Shown here one piece after another: positions 11,324 to 20,180 of a stretch of DNA of 64,000 nucleotides. Position 1 is the stretch's first letter. Each line of letters begins with the position of its first letter. Below the pieces are notes generated by a model, which saw only the letters and a list, made by a program, of their open reading frames with translations, did no database searches and had not been told where the DNA came from. This DNA comes from Nocardia sp. CNY236 (GTDB lineage Bacteria > Actinomycetota > Actinomycetes > Mycobacteriales > Mycobacteriaceae). A program made the translations under genes and the position numbers. The stretch is from positions 1 to 64,000 of the forward strand of contig NZ_AXVD01000010.1 in assembly GCF_000482385.1 (NCBI RefSeq), in the 5' to 3' direction.

Positions 11324-12388
11324 ATGAGCCAGACTGGGACCGTGATCCTCGACCACCTCGACGTCCCGATCGCATTGGCCCCGATGGCGGGCGGACCCTC
11401 CACACCCGAGCTGACCCTGGCGGTCACCGAGGCAGGCGGCTTCGGCCAGTTGGCAGCCGGATATCTGAGCGTTGCCGACACAGCCGCTCGAATCGCGACC
11501 ACCCGGGCGGCCACGACCAAGCCGTTCGGAGTGAATCTCTTCGTACCGGGCCCCCCGACTCCAGTCGCCGATCTCGCCGACTATCTCGCCGAACTCGGCG
11601 CCGAGCACGATCTCGGCGAGGCGAGGTTCGACGACGACGACTGGGAGGCCAAACTCGACCTCCTGGTCAGCGACCCGGTTGCAGCGGTGTCGTTCACCTT
11701 CGGGTGTCCGAGCGCCGCGGAGATCGCGCGCCTGCACACGGCGGGGTCCGAGGTCTGGGTCACGATCACCTCTCCCGCCGAAGCACGCATCGCAGTGGAC
11801 TCGGGCGCCGATGTCCTCATCGCTCAAGGAGCGGAAGCAGGTGGGCACCGAGCCACGTTCGTGGACCGAACCGCCGACGACCAGACGGACCCACTGAGCT
11901 TGTTGGCGCTGCTGCAGTTGTTGACCACCACCGTCGATGCGCCGCTGGTGGCTACCGGCGGCATCGCCACGGGCGCGGGAATCGCCGCGACGCTCGCGGC
12001 CGGAGCGGCGGCTGCACAACTGGGCACCGTGTTCCTACGCTGCCCCGAGGCTGGGACCCATTCGGTCCATCGGAGCGCCCTGACCACGGATACCCCCACA
12101 ATGCTCACTCGCGCGTTCACCGGCCGCAGGGCACGCGGACTACGCAACCGCTTCACACTGGAGCACAGCGCTACCGCACCCACGGGTTACCCCGAGATCC
12201 ATTACGCCACAGCCGCACTGCGGGCCGCCGCGCGGTCGGCGGGCAATTTCGACGAGGTCAACCTCTGGGCAGGTCAAACGCACACGCTGGCAACCGACAG
12301 ACCCGCGGGCGAACTGGTGCGCATACTGGCCAGCGATACGAAAACCGCACTGGAAAAGGCACTTTCACGTCGAATCCAGTCTTGTTGA
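11324..12388 (+). CDS. Nitronate monooxygenase (2-nitropropane dioxygenase family)
   Basis: A 354-residue FMN-dependent TIM-barrel enzyme that oxidises alkyl nitronates, usually as detoxification. Family features seen: the N-terminal PIALAPMAGG, the flavin-phosphate segment GADVLIAQGAEAGGHRA, and the glycine-rich LVATGGIATGAGIAATLAAG. The start is ATG 11324 (MSQTGTVILDHLDVPIALAP). An internal GTG at 11341 is a less likely alternative. Its length and motif order match the family. There is no link to the NRPS locus beyond proximity. Confidence 0.9.
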   Translation: MSQTGTVILDHLDVPIALAPMAGGPSTPELTLAVTEAGGFGQLAAGYLSVADTAARIATTRAATTKPFGVNLFVPGPPTPVADLADYLAELGAEHDLGEARFDDDDWEAKLDLLVSDPVAAVSFTFGCPSAAEIARLHTAGSEVWVTITSPAEARIAVDSGADVLIAQGAEAGGHRATFVDRTADDQTDPLSLLALLQLLTTTVDAPLVATGGIATGAGIAATLAAGAAAAQLGTVFLRCPEAGTHSVHRSALTTDTPTMLTRAFTGRRARGLRNRFTLEHSATAPTGYPEIHYATAALRAAARSAGNFDEVNLWAGQTHTLATDRPAGELVRILASDTKTALEKALSRRIQSC

Positions 12389-12447
12389 CAACGAATTTCG
12401 ATTAGACTCGGCTGACGTTGCACCGACATCACCTGGAGGTGAGTGCC

Positions 12448-12840
12448 ATGTCCCTCGACGTCCCCACCGCACTGCTCGAGCGCGCCGAGCGCGGCGAGGT
12501 CGATGACGCCGATTTCATCGAAGTCGTGCGCACATCACTGCCCTACGCCTGGGAAGTGGTCAGCCGTGTCGCCGATGAACTCCATTCCGGCACTGGCGAA
12601 TTTGCTGACAATGTGGTTCCTCCGCCGGACGAAGCGGCCCGTGGTCAGCTACTGCGCGCGATGGCCTCGGACGCTATTCGCGCTGGGTTGGAACGACACT
12701 TCGGTGTCAAGATCGCCTTTCAAAACTGCCATCGCGTGGCCGCGTTCCCTTTGTCCGCGGTCGGCGGTGAGACCTACACCACGTTCATCGGCACCAGGGC
12801 TCAGCTGCTCAACCAGAGCCCCGAACTGCGCAACTGCTGA
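12448..12840 (+). CDS. SCO5389 family protein
   Basis: A 130-residue protein recognised as the conserved actinobacterial SCO5389 family. Typical segments are LLERAERGEVDDADFIEVVR, SLPYAWEVVSRV, RGQLLRAMASDAIR, FGVKIAFQNCHRVAAFP and QLLNQSPELR. Its biochemical function is not known to me. The ATG at 12448 follows a strong GGAGGTGAG ribosome site. No signal peptide or membrane segment is visible. A strong hairpin follows about 50 bp after the stop. Confidence 0.93.
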   Translation: MSLDVPTALLERAERGEVDDADFIEVVRTSLPYAWEVVSRVADELHSGTGEFADNVVPPPDEAARGQLLRAMASDAIRAGLERHFGVKIAFQNCHRVAAFPLSAVGGETYTTFIGTRAQLLNQSPELRNC

Positions 12841-12891
12841 CCGGCTGGCGTCGGGCCGAGCGCGGCCCATCGCGATGACCGTGCCGAACAT

Positions 12892-12922
12892 GCTGTGGGA
12901 GGGCGCGGCGCCCTCCCACAGC
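12892..12922. terminator. Bidirectional hairpin terminator
   Basis: A perfect 15-bp inverted repeat (GCTGTGGGAGGGCGC and its complement) has a single unpaired central base. It lies between the convergent SCO5389-family gene (stop 12840) and the acyl-CoA ligase gene (stop 12927). There is no T-tract, as usual in high-GC actinobacteria. The position suggests it serves both strands. Confidence 0.75.
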
Positions 12923-12926
12923 CGCC

Positions 12927-14567
12927 TCAGTCGAGCGTGACGATGTCCAGACCACCGTCGGCATACTGCGCGCGCAGCCGCTTCTTGTCGAACTTGCCCA
13001 CGCTGGTCTTGGGCACCTCGGGGACGAATGTCCAACGTTCCGGCAGTTGCCACTTCGCGAACTTGTCGGTCAAGAATTCTCGCAGTTGTTCCGGGGTACT
13101 CTGCGCACCCTCGGCCAAGACGATCGCCACCAACGGCCGTTCGTCCCATTTCTCGTCCGGTACTCCGATCACAGCAGCCTCGGCGACGGCCGGGTGGCCC
13201 ATGACCGCGTTTTCCAGATCCACCGACGATATCCATTCGCCTCCGGACTTGATCACGTCCTTGGACCGGTCGACCAAGGTGAGGTAGCCATCCGGGCTGA
13301 TCTTGCCGACGTCACCGGTGCGCAACCAGCCATCGTGGAACTTGTCCGGGTCGACCGCCGCACCGTCGGGCGAATAGTAGGAGCCGGTGATCCACGGGCC
13401 GCGCACCTCCAGTTCACCCAAGGACTTCCCATCGTTGGGCACGATGTTCCCGTCGTCGGCGATCAGGCGCGCCTGCACACCAGCCGGAAACCGACCTTGC
13501 GTCACTCGGTAGGACCACTTTTCTTCGTCGGTGCGAGCGCTCGCGGGTGGATGGGCCACGCTGCCCAGCGGCGAGGTCTCGGTCATGCCCCACGCGTGCA
13601 GCACCCGCGTGCCGTGCTCGTCCTGGAATGTGCGCATCATCGCCGGCGGGACAGCGGCGCCGCCCACCACGACCGTTCGTAGGTGGGTGATGTCTTGCGG
13701 CTTGGCGGCCAGGCCTGCCAGCACACCTCCCCAAATCGTGGGCACCGCGGCGGCGAAGGTCGGACGTTGCGCAGCCATGCATTCGAGCAGCGGACCCGGC
13801 TGCAGGAATCTGTCCGGCATGAGCAGGTCCGCTCCGCACATCAGGGCCGCGTACGGTAGGCCCCAGGCGTTGGCGTGGAAGAGAGGGACAATGGTCAGGA
13901 TGCTGTCGTTACCGAACAGACCCATGCCGTCGTTGGCCGCGACCTGCATCGCGTGCAGCCAGTTGGAGCGGTGCGAATACACCACGCCTTTGGGATCGCC
14001 CGTGGTGCCGGAGGTATAGCACATCGCAGCGGCGGAGCGTTCGTCGATCACCGGGAAGTCGTAGGTATCCGGCTGCGCGGCGAGCAATTCGCTGTAGGAG
14101 TGCACCTGGACACCATCGGGTGCGGTGATGGCCGCGGCGTCACCGTTGACCACGATGACGTGACGAACGGTGGTCAAATTCGGCAGCAGCTTGGCGAACA
14201 ACGGAACCAACGTCGCATCGACCAGTACCACGCGGTCCTCGGCGTGACCGGCGACATACGTGAGTTGATCGGGGAACAGTCGAATGTTCAGCGCGTGCAG
14301 GACCGCCCCCATCGCGGGCACGGCGACGTAGGCGACCATGTGCTCGTTGTTGTTCCACATGAACGTGCCGACCCGGTCACCGATCCGGATTCCCAACCCA
14401 TGCAGCGCGTTCGCCAGCCGCGCCGACTCTGCGCCGAGCTCTCGATAGGTCATGGTGCGCACACCAGTCCCTGTCCAGGTGGACACGGTGGAATCAGCGA
14501 AGAACGTCGACGCATGCCGTAGCAACGTGGCAAGCGACAATGGCTCGTCCTGCATGGTGCTCAACAT
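12927..14567 (-). CDS. Fatty-acid--CoA ligase (FadD/AlkK-like AMP-binding enzyme)
   Basis: A 546-residue ANL-family ligase that activates a fatty acid as acyl-AMP and transfers it to CoA. Motifs: YTSGTTGDPKGVVYSH (AMP/ATP loop), HAWGMTETSP (A5), WLRTGDVGKI (A7), LVDRSKDVIKSGGEWIS (A8 hinge) and the C-terminal lysine region TSVGKFDKKRLR. The start is ATG 14567 after AAGGAG. An open frame to 14795 is a non-coding extension. The gene is monocistronic and convergent with the SCO5389-family gene. Substrate chain length cannot be read from the sequence. Confidence 0.92.
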   Translation of the reverse strand: MLSTMQDEPLSLATLLRHASTFFADSTVSTWTGTGVRTMTYRELGAESARLANALHGLGIRIGDRVGTFMWNNNEHMVAYVAVPAMGAVLHALNIRLFPDQLTYVAGHAEDRVVLVDATLVPLFAKLLPNLTTVRHVIVVNGDAAAITAPDGVQVHSYSELLAAQPDTYDFPVIDERSAAAMCYTSGTTGDPKGVVYSHRSNWLHAMQVAANDGMGLFGNDSILTIVPLFHANAWGLPYAALMCGADLLMPDRFLQPGPLLECMAAQRPTFAAAVPTIWGGVLAGLAAKPQDITHLRTVVVGGAAVPPAMMRTFQDEHGTRVLHAWGMTETSPLGSVAHPPASARTDEEKWSYRVTQGRFPAGVQARLIADDGNIVPNDGKSLGELEVRGPWITGSYYSPDGAAVDPDKFHDGWLRTGDVGKISPDGYLTLVDRSKDVIKSGGEWISSVDLENAVMGHPAVAEAAVIGVPDEKWDERPLVAIVLAEGAQSTPEQLREFLTDKFAKWQLPERWTFVPEVPKTSVGKFDKKRLRAQYADGGLDIVTLD

Positions 14568-15522
14568 CGGAACTCCTTCTTTTCTGCGACTTCCCTCGGA
14601 AGCCAGGTCCTCGTTCGGCCACTTTCGGAAGCCTCCGACGCGAGCCACTCGTGCACGAGACCGAGCGCGAGCCGGGGTTCTGAGCCGTCGCATGGGCGTC
14701 GACGACCCGGCGACGTCCGCAGGCGCACCTCGACAGCGACCCGAAAGCCACGGTGGACAGCCGAGCCACCGAGTCGAGTCGATGAAATCTGCCAACAGTC
14801 GGGCCTCGTGCGACTTCGGCAGGGGCGGTGCACGCGCATCGGCATGGTTCTGTCACACGCCGATCATGAGCCACATCACATCGGCGATGTTACCGAACTG
14901 ATAGACCGTACCGACCAAGGGGGAGTCACGACTTCCGCAGCCGCGGTTCTACCCAAGTTTGAGCTGGTCTGCGCGGTGCCGTACGCACTATCGGAACCGG
15001 CGCACCCGAGCATGCATCCGAGGCGGCCGACACAGAGAAGCGACCCGCTTCGCGAAGTCCGTATACGCTGCGCGGCGCCTTCCTCCACGGTAGAGCCTGG
15101 ATGCGCTCCGCCCACCGGCGTGCCGGCGGCACCCCCTGCGTTGCCGCCGACACGCCTGCACACCACTACCTGACAGCAATTTGTTTTAGTCGACGGCAGC
15201 GCCGGTGCGCTAGCCGATCAACCGGATGCACACCCGAATGAGACAAACGAATCCCTCAGGCATAAAAATGCTTTCGACTTCGACACTCTGTGAACCGAAT
15301 TGACCAGCATGAACCAAACCACGTGTCAGCCGAGAAAGCACCTGTGCCGTGCACACAGTTGCACGTGCAATTGTGTGAGATCCCCAGGGGTGCGGCATCG
15401 ACCCTCACTCGCTCAACCGAGGCGGGTCGGTCGATTTCTAGCGATCAGTTGTGACCGAAAACATGCCATATGTAGCAGAAATTATCTGTTACATCGCGTC
15501 TCTAGTACCTACAGTCGGTCGA
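14568..15522. other. Long intergenic region without a supported gene
   Basis: About 950 bp lie between the divergent acyl-CoA ligase gene (start 14567) and the flavin monooxygenase gene (start 15523). Open frames here are arginine- or serine-rich with no recognisable domain, and they overlap on both strands, so I do not call genes. The last ~300 bp are clearly more AT-rich and should hold the monooxygenase promoter. No repeat or operator stood out. Confidence 0.5.
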
Positions 15523-17079
15523 GTGGCGACGCCATCCATCATCATCATCGGAGCCGGGTTCGGCGGACTCGGCGTTGCCATGGAGCTCCGACGAGCCGGG
15601 GTGCATACCTTCACCATCCTGGAGCGGGCCGACGATCTCGGCGGCGTGTGGCGCGACAACACCTACCCCGGCGCGGTATGTGATGTGCAGTCCCCGCTGT
15701 ACTGCTGGTCGTTCGCGCCGAAAACGTGGGCACGACGCTACGCCCCGCACCAGGACATCACCGCGTACATGCGCGACACCGCCGAACGATTCGACCTGCT
15801 GCGCCGCATCCGCTTCGGCACCGAGGTAACCGATGCGGAATTCGATGAGCGTAGTGGCACATGGTCCGTCCACACGGCCGACGGTGCACAGCTGTGTGCC
15901 GATATCCTCATCCCGGCCGTAGGCCAACTGACGCGCCCTGCCCTGCCGAGCATCCCCGGCGTCGACACCTTCACCGGGCCGGCCTTCCACTCCGCCGAGT
16001 GGAACCACGATGTCGATCTGGCCGGCAAGCGCATCGCCAGCATCGGCACCGGCGCCAGCGCGGTTCAGTACCTCCCGCGCATCCAGCCGCGGGCCGCACA
16101 CCTCACCGTCTTCCAACGCTCGGCGGCATGGGTACTGCCGAAGCGGGACGTCGCACTGTTCGATCGTGGGTACGCGGCGTTTCCCCGCGGCGAACTCGGC
16201 CTCCGCATCTTGCGCTTGGGCATCTGGCTGTTCAACGAGGCGCTCGCCCCTTCGCTGGGCGGCCGGCCAGTGGCCGCGCTGGCCAATCGACACCGGGCCA
16301 CCCAAATCCCCGACGCCGGTCTGCGCGCCAAGCTGACGCCCGACTACGTCACCGGCTGCAAACGCGTCTTGTTCTCCAACGACTATTTTCCCGCGCTGAC
16401 CAAACCGAACGTCACAGTCGAGACCTGCGCTATCGAGTCCATCACACCGACTGGGATTCGCACGATCGACGGCGTAGAGCACCGGGCGGACGTGATCATC
16501 TACGGTACCGGTTTCAAAGCCACCGAGTTCCTCGCACCGATAACCATTCGCGGCCTCGGCGGGCGCGCATTGACCGACGTCTGGAATGCAACCCCCCACG
16601 CCTACCTCGGCATGTGTGTACCCGAGTTCCCGAATATGTTCATCGTCTATGGACCGAACACCAACCTCGGCGCCGGCTCGGTGATCTACATGCTCGAGTC
16701 GCAAGCCCGCTACATCCGCCAAGGCGTGCGGTACCTCACCGACCGTCCCGGGCGCCACCTCGCCGTCCGCGCCGACACCGAACAGCGTTGGGACGACTGG
16801 TTGCAGCGACGGATGAAAAGCAGTGCGTGGAACTTCTGTTCCAACTGGTACCAGAACCATAGTGGTCGGATCGTCAACAACTGGCCGTGCCGATCGTTGA
16901 TCTACCGTCTGAAAACAAGGACGTTCGACATCGCCGACTATGACGAGGCACAGGCTCCCTACCCATGGCTGCGCGCCGAAGACTCGCCGGCGCGCGCGGC
17001 GAACGCAGCTGCCCATGACCTACCGGTCCAATACCCCCCAGGGACATACAAAGCCTCGGCCTCCCTGCATCTCGAGTAG
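15523..17079 (+). CDS. Flavin-containing Baeyer-Villiger-type monooxygenase
   Basis: An FAD/NADPH enzyme that should insert oxygen next to a carbonyl or oxidise a related substrate. An N-terminal FAD Rossmann motif (IIIIGAGFGGLG) is followed by the Baeyer-Villiger fingerprint FxGxxxHxxxW (FTGPAFHSAEW). Next come the NADPH Rossmann motif (IASIGTGASAVQ) and the late YGTGFKATEF segment. The length, 518 residues, is normal. I use GTG 15523, immediately before the Rossmann strand. An in-frame GTG at 15451 would add 24 residues, and neither has a clear ribosome site. The gene stands alone, upstream of the tRNA. Confidence 0.88.
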   Translation: MATPSIIIIGAGFGGLGVAMELRRAGVHTFTILERADDLGGVWRDNTYPGAVCDVQSPLYCWSFAPKTWARRYAPHQDITAYMRDTAERFDLLRRIRFGTEVTDAEFDERSGTWSVHTADGAQLCADILIPAVGQLTRPALPSIPGVDTFTGPAFHSAEWNHDVDLAGKRIASIGTGASAVQYLPRIQPRAAHLTVFQRSAAWVLPKRDVALFDRGYAAFPRGELGLRILRLGIWLFNEALAPSLGGRPVAALANRHRATQIPDAGLRAKLTPDYVTGCKRVLFSNDYFPALTKPNVTVETCAIESITPTGIRTIDGVEHRADVIIYGTGFKATEFLAPITIRGLGGRALTDVWNATPHAYLGMCVPEFPNMFIVYGPNTNLGAGSVIYMLESQARYIRQGVRYLTDRPGRHLAVRADTEQRWDDWLQRRMKSSAWNFCSNWYQNHSGRIVNNWPCRSLIYRLKTRTFDIADYDEAQAPYPWLRAEDSPARAANAAAHDLPVQYPPGTYKASASLHLE

Positions 17080-17211
17080 GCCACCGAGTGTTCACTGCCC
17101 GCCGAGCACCCACCATCTCGACCTACGACCCGCTCCGATCGACGCGATGCGGCCCACGTGCCTGTGAACCGGTAGACTAGCCACGACCCGGGTAGGTCAC
17201 CAACCCACCCA

Positions 17212-17284
17212 GCCTTCGTAGCTCAGGGGATAGAGCACCGCTCTCCTAAAGCGGGTGTCGCAGGTTCGAATCCTGCCGAGGGCA
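17212..17284 (+). tRNA. tRNA-Arg (anticodon CCT)
   Basis: A 73-nt cloverleaf. The 7-bp acceptor stem pairs GCCTTCG with CGAGGGC (one G-U) and has discriminator A. The D stem is GCTC/GAGC. The anticodon stem CCGCT/AGCGG encloses loop CTCCTAA, giving anticodon CCT (reads AGG). The T stem GCAGG/CCTGC encloses TTCGAAT. CCA is not encoded. A decayed tyrosine integrase follows at once, which marks this gene as a likely integration site. Confidence 0.97.
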
Positions 17285-17321
17285 CAACAAAATGCCAGGT
17301 CAAAGGCTGAAAGCGCGCTGA

Positions 17322-18055
17322 TTACCGAGCCGCCCGAAGCGTTTTGCCCACACCTTGCCCACACTCGGCCTCGGTCACGGCTCGGTGATGCGCGTTCAAC
17401 CGATCGGCCACGGTGTCCAACTCGTCCTCGAAAAGGTGCCCGTAGAGATCCAACGTCATGGACGCCTTGGCGTGGCCGAGCATCCGTTTGTACAGCCTTG
17501 ACCGACGCCCCGGCACGGATCGCCAACGACGCTGCGGTATGCCGGAGTTCGTGTGGCGTGAGCTCGGCCGGTACATCCGACGCCGCGCACTCCTTGATGG
17601 CGCGGTTCCACCACCGTTGATCTGGGTCACCGAGGAGTGGACCCGCCGCCGAGACCGGAGCACGTTCACATCCCATCCGAGACCCGCAGTGCCGCAGCCT
17701 CACCGAATCGCAATCCGGCATAGGCCAGCAGGTAGACCAGGACGCTCCGTGGGTGCGCGGCGTCAGTGAGCTTGGCGTATCGCCATTCGCCCACCACCGC
17801 AGCGTCGGCGGTGACCCTGCTCGCGGCCTTCGCCGGCGCGGCCACTTGGACGGAGGAAAGATAACGCTTCTCCGCCTGGATCGACTGCGGTAGTTCCACA
17901 TTCTTGGCCGGGTCGATCGCGATGCGTCGACGCTGGACCGCTTCGGTGAGTATCTGATTCAGCACGGCGACGTTCTTGCGCACGGTCGCTGGGCCTTGGT
18001 CTTGGCGCTGGTGGCAATCCAGAGCTGGACCCGTTCGTGGGTGATATCACCCAAC
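17322..18055 (-). pseudogene. Tyrosine (phage/ICE-type) integrase, multiply frameshifted remnant
   Basis: Pieces of one tyrosine recombinase lie in order but in different minus-strand frames. The core-binding part (VRKNVAVLNQILTEAVQRRR) is followed by the first catalytic arginine region (YAGLRFGEAAALRVSD). Then come HELRHTAASLAIRAG with the HxxR pair and KRMLGHAKASMTLDLYGHLF with the catalytic tyrosine, ending at 17322. At least four frame changes separate them. One lies near 17480, where one extra base splits KAVQ from RMLGH. The N-terminal DNA-binding arm is missing. It is transcribed toward the adjacent tRNA-Arg, the classic layout of an element integrated at a tRNA 3' end. It cannot make an active enzyme. 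Confidence 0.88.
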
Positions 18056-18066
18056 CGCGAGAGCGG

Positions 18067-18345
18067 TCACACGGACTCCAGTTTGCGATGCCACCGGACG
18101 CGCCGGTCCCTGCCGTCGACCTCGCGCAACGCGTAGGTCGCCGCCGTGACCGCGGCCCGCGCGTACCCGATCATCTCGACGGCGGACCGGCTGTCGGGCT
18201 CGCGCAGGATGCCCACGGCCTCGATAGCGCATTCGACGAGCCTGGTCACCGCGGCCGACAACGGCTCGTCGGCGCGAGATGTGGTCAGTTTCCCGTGAGC
18301 TACCCGCAGCAGCGACTCTATTTCGGAGTGGGGGAAATCCGTCAT
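18067..18345 (-). CDS. Small hypothetical protein
   Basis: A 92-residue protein from ATG 18345 with GAGG upstream. It is predicted mostly helical (SLLRVAHGKLTTSRADEPLS, then ARAAVTAATYALREVDGRDR) and has no signal peptide, membrane segment or known motif. It lies between the integrase remnant and the biosynthetic cluster, so it may belong to the former integrated element. I do not recognise the family. Confidence 0.55.
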   Translation of the reverse strand: MTDFPHSEIESLLRVAHGKLTTSRADEPLSAAVTRLVECAIEAVGILREPDSRSAVEMIGYARAAVTAATYALREVDGRDRRVRWHRKLESV

Positions 18346-18390
18346 CTTCGACCTCGTCAATCGGGAATCAGCTTGGGGTGGGTGCGTTCG

Positions 18391-18900
18391 TCAGAACGTT
18401 GCTTCATCGATCTGCATGATGTCGTCGTCGAGCTTCGCCAGCACCGCACAGGTGGCGGCCAGCTCGGGCAGGGTGGCCGAGACCTTCAGACCCATCTTGT
18501 TCTCGACACCGGTCACGAAGACACCGTTGCGGTCGCCGAGGTCCCCTGTCGTGAAGAACAGCGACAGTCCCTCCGAACCGGGCGCGGCTCCGACCGGACG
18601 AGCCAGCACCAGATGCATGGTGTTGGGAAACAGGTCATCCGAATCGCCCGAGGTGATGAATCTCGCCTCGGGCAGCCGGACCCCGGCCATCGCCGGATCG
18701 AATACCAGCGAATTACGGTCGGACTCCGCGAAGCTCTCCCCCAGTGGCCCGGTCGCCAGCGAGTCGACCTCGGCCAGCATCGCTCGGACCGTCTCGGTGT
18801 CCAGTTCGTCGAACGCACCGGACGCCAAGACTGCGTCGAGGCCGAGAACATCGAACAGATTGAATTCGAGATCGCGGACGTTGCTCAGGTAGTGCCCCAT
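18391..18900 (-). CDS. Shrunken acyl-CoA dehydrogenase-like protein (internal deletions)
   Basis: A 169-residue product whose N-terminus (MGHYLSNVRDLEFNLFDVLG) matches the start of FadE5/AcdA-like acyl-CoA dehydrogenases, which normally have about 600 residues. A later segment (ARFITSGDSDDLF, NTMHLVLARP, GLSLFF, GVFVTGVENKMGLKVSAT) is the mid-barrel region of the same enzymes. The parts between and after are missing, yet the frame is intact. The active-site base region and much of the flavin site are gone, so dehydrogenase activity is not expected. A GGTGAG ribosome site precedes ATG 18900, and the gene follows the oxoamine synthase by 16 bp. It is either a decayed passenger or a repurposed small protein. 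Confidence 0.7.
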   Translation of the reverse strand: MGHYLSNVRDLEFNLFDVLGLDAVLASGAFDELDTETVRAMLAEVDSLATGPLGESFAESDRNSLVFDPAMAGVRLPEARFITSGDSDDLFPNTMHLVLARPVGAAPGSEGLSLFFTTGDLGDRNGVFVTGVENKMGLKVSATLPELAATCAVLAKLDDDIMQIDEATF

Positions 18901-18916
18901 GACCAGCTCACCCGAT

Positions 18917-20128
18917 CTAGCGGGTCGCGGTGGTCACCAGCGCGTTGCTGATCACTTCCGCCACCTTGACGAGATCGTCCGAGCTGTGCGCCGCGGAGAT
19001 ACACACGCGCAGCAGGGCCCTGTCTCGCGGCACCGCCGGATGCAGGGCCACGCCGACATACGCACCGCCACGCAGGATCTCGTTCCAGATCTCGACGGTG
19101 CGGTCGTCGTCACCGATGACGATCGGGATGATCGGGGACCAGTGACCGGTCGCCCCCTCCACGTTGACGCCCTTGTCGACGAGCAGCCCGGTGAGCGTTC
19201 GCGCAGACTCCTCGACCCGGGCCGCGAGAATCTTGCCTTCCTCGCCCATCACGATCCGCACCGCTTCGTTCGCCGCGGCTACACTGGCCGGAGTCGCCGA
19301 CGTGCTGAAGATGAGACTGCGCGCCGCCCCACGCAGCCCCGCGATGAGTTCGGCGTTGCCCGCGATGAATCCGCCGGTGCTGCCGAGGCCCTTCGACAAG
19401 GAGCCCATCAGGACATCGACCTCATCCAGCACACCACACTCTTCGGCCCACCCACGACGGTTGGGCCCGTAGATGCCCAGCGAATGCGCCTCGTCCACCA
19501 TCAGCAGCGCACCGGCGCCCTTGGTGACGCTGACAATGTCGGCGAGCGGTGAGAGGCTGCCCTCCATCGAGTACAGCCCGTCCACGATGACCATGGTCTC
19601 GCTGGTGTCACCCACTTCGGCGATCGCAGCGCGCAGGCTGTCGACGCTGTTGTGCTCGAACCACTTCAGCCGGGCGCCGGACTGCCGCACGCCGTCGATG
19701 ATCGACGCGTGCGCGTACGCGTCGACGACGGCAGTGCTCTCGCGGCCGAGCAGCGCACCGATGGCGCCCACGTTGGCGGTGTAGCCGGAGGTGAAGACCA
19801 GAGCACCGTCGGTGCCGTACCACTGGGCGAGTCGCTCTTCGATGTCGACGTGCAACTGCACCGAACCGTTGAGGAGGCGGCTGCCCGTCGTCGCACTGCC
19901 GAACTGGTGGATGCCGGTGTTGGCCGAATGCAACACCCGCGCTTCCGATGCCAGGCCGAGGTAGTTGTTGGAACCGAACATCATCACCTGGCGGTCCTCG
20001 AGCTGCACCGAGGAGCCTACGGCGGACTGCATTGTGCGGTAGAAGGGCGAGATCGACTTCGATTCGAGCTCGCTAATCAAGCGCGGGATGTATTTGGTGG
20101 CGAGTCGTTCGATCAATCTATGCGACAT
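18917..20128 (-). CDS. Alpha-oxoamine synthase (AONS/ALAS-like, PLP-dependent)
   Basis: A 403-residue fold-type I PLP enzyme that joins an acyl thioester to an amino acid with loss of CO2, giving an alpha-amino ketone. Family features: FGSNNYLGL, FGSATTGSRLLNGS, VFTSGYTANVGAIGAL, the aspartate segment MVDEAHSLGIYG, and the PLP lysine in GSLSKGLGSTGGF. Neither the acyl nor the amino donor can be read from the sequence. Dedicated biotin or haem genes are absent nearby, and the neighbours are biosynthetic, so a secondary-metabolite role is likely. The start is ATG 20128; its ribosome site is weak. The spacing to the flavoprotein upstream (52 bp) suggests co-transcription. Confidence 0.88.
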   Translation of the reverse strand: MSHRLIERLATKYIPRLISELESKSISPFYRTMQSAVGSSVQLEDRQVMMFGSNNYLGLASEARVLHSANTGIHQFGSATTGSRLLNGSVQLHVDIEERLAQWYGTDGALVFTSGYTANVGAIGALLGRESTAVVDAYAHASIIDGVRQSGARLKWFEHNSVDSLRAAIAEVGDTSETMVIVDGLYSMEGSLSPLADIVSVTKGAGALLMVDEAHSLGIYGPNRRGWAEECGVLDEVDVLMGSLSKGLGSTGGFIAGNAELIAGLRGAARSLIFSTSATPASVAAANEAVRIVMGEEGKILAARVEESARTLTGLLVDKGVNVEGATGHWSPIIPIVIGDDDRTVEIWNEILRGGAYVGVALHPAVPRDRALLRVCISAAHSSDDLVKVAEVISNALVTTATR

Positions 20129-20180
20129 CTCAGATCAGCTTTCATTCGATCGTGGTGTTCTACGTGACGGCGGTCGACGC

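Noticed and set aside
14568..15300. Several 60-150-codon open frames in the long intergenic region
   Set aside because: They overlap each other on both strands, lack ribosome sites and have compositions typical of random high-GC reading frames.
17080..18400. CRISPR array or complete prophage near the tRNA
   Set aside because: No regularly spaced repeats or other phage genes are present; only an integrase remnant and one small hypothetical gene are seen.
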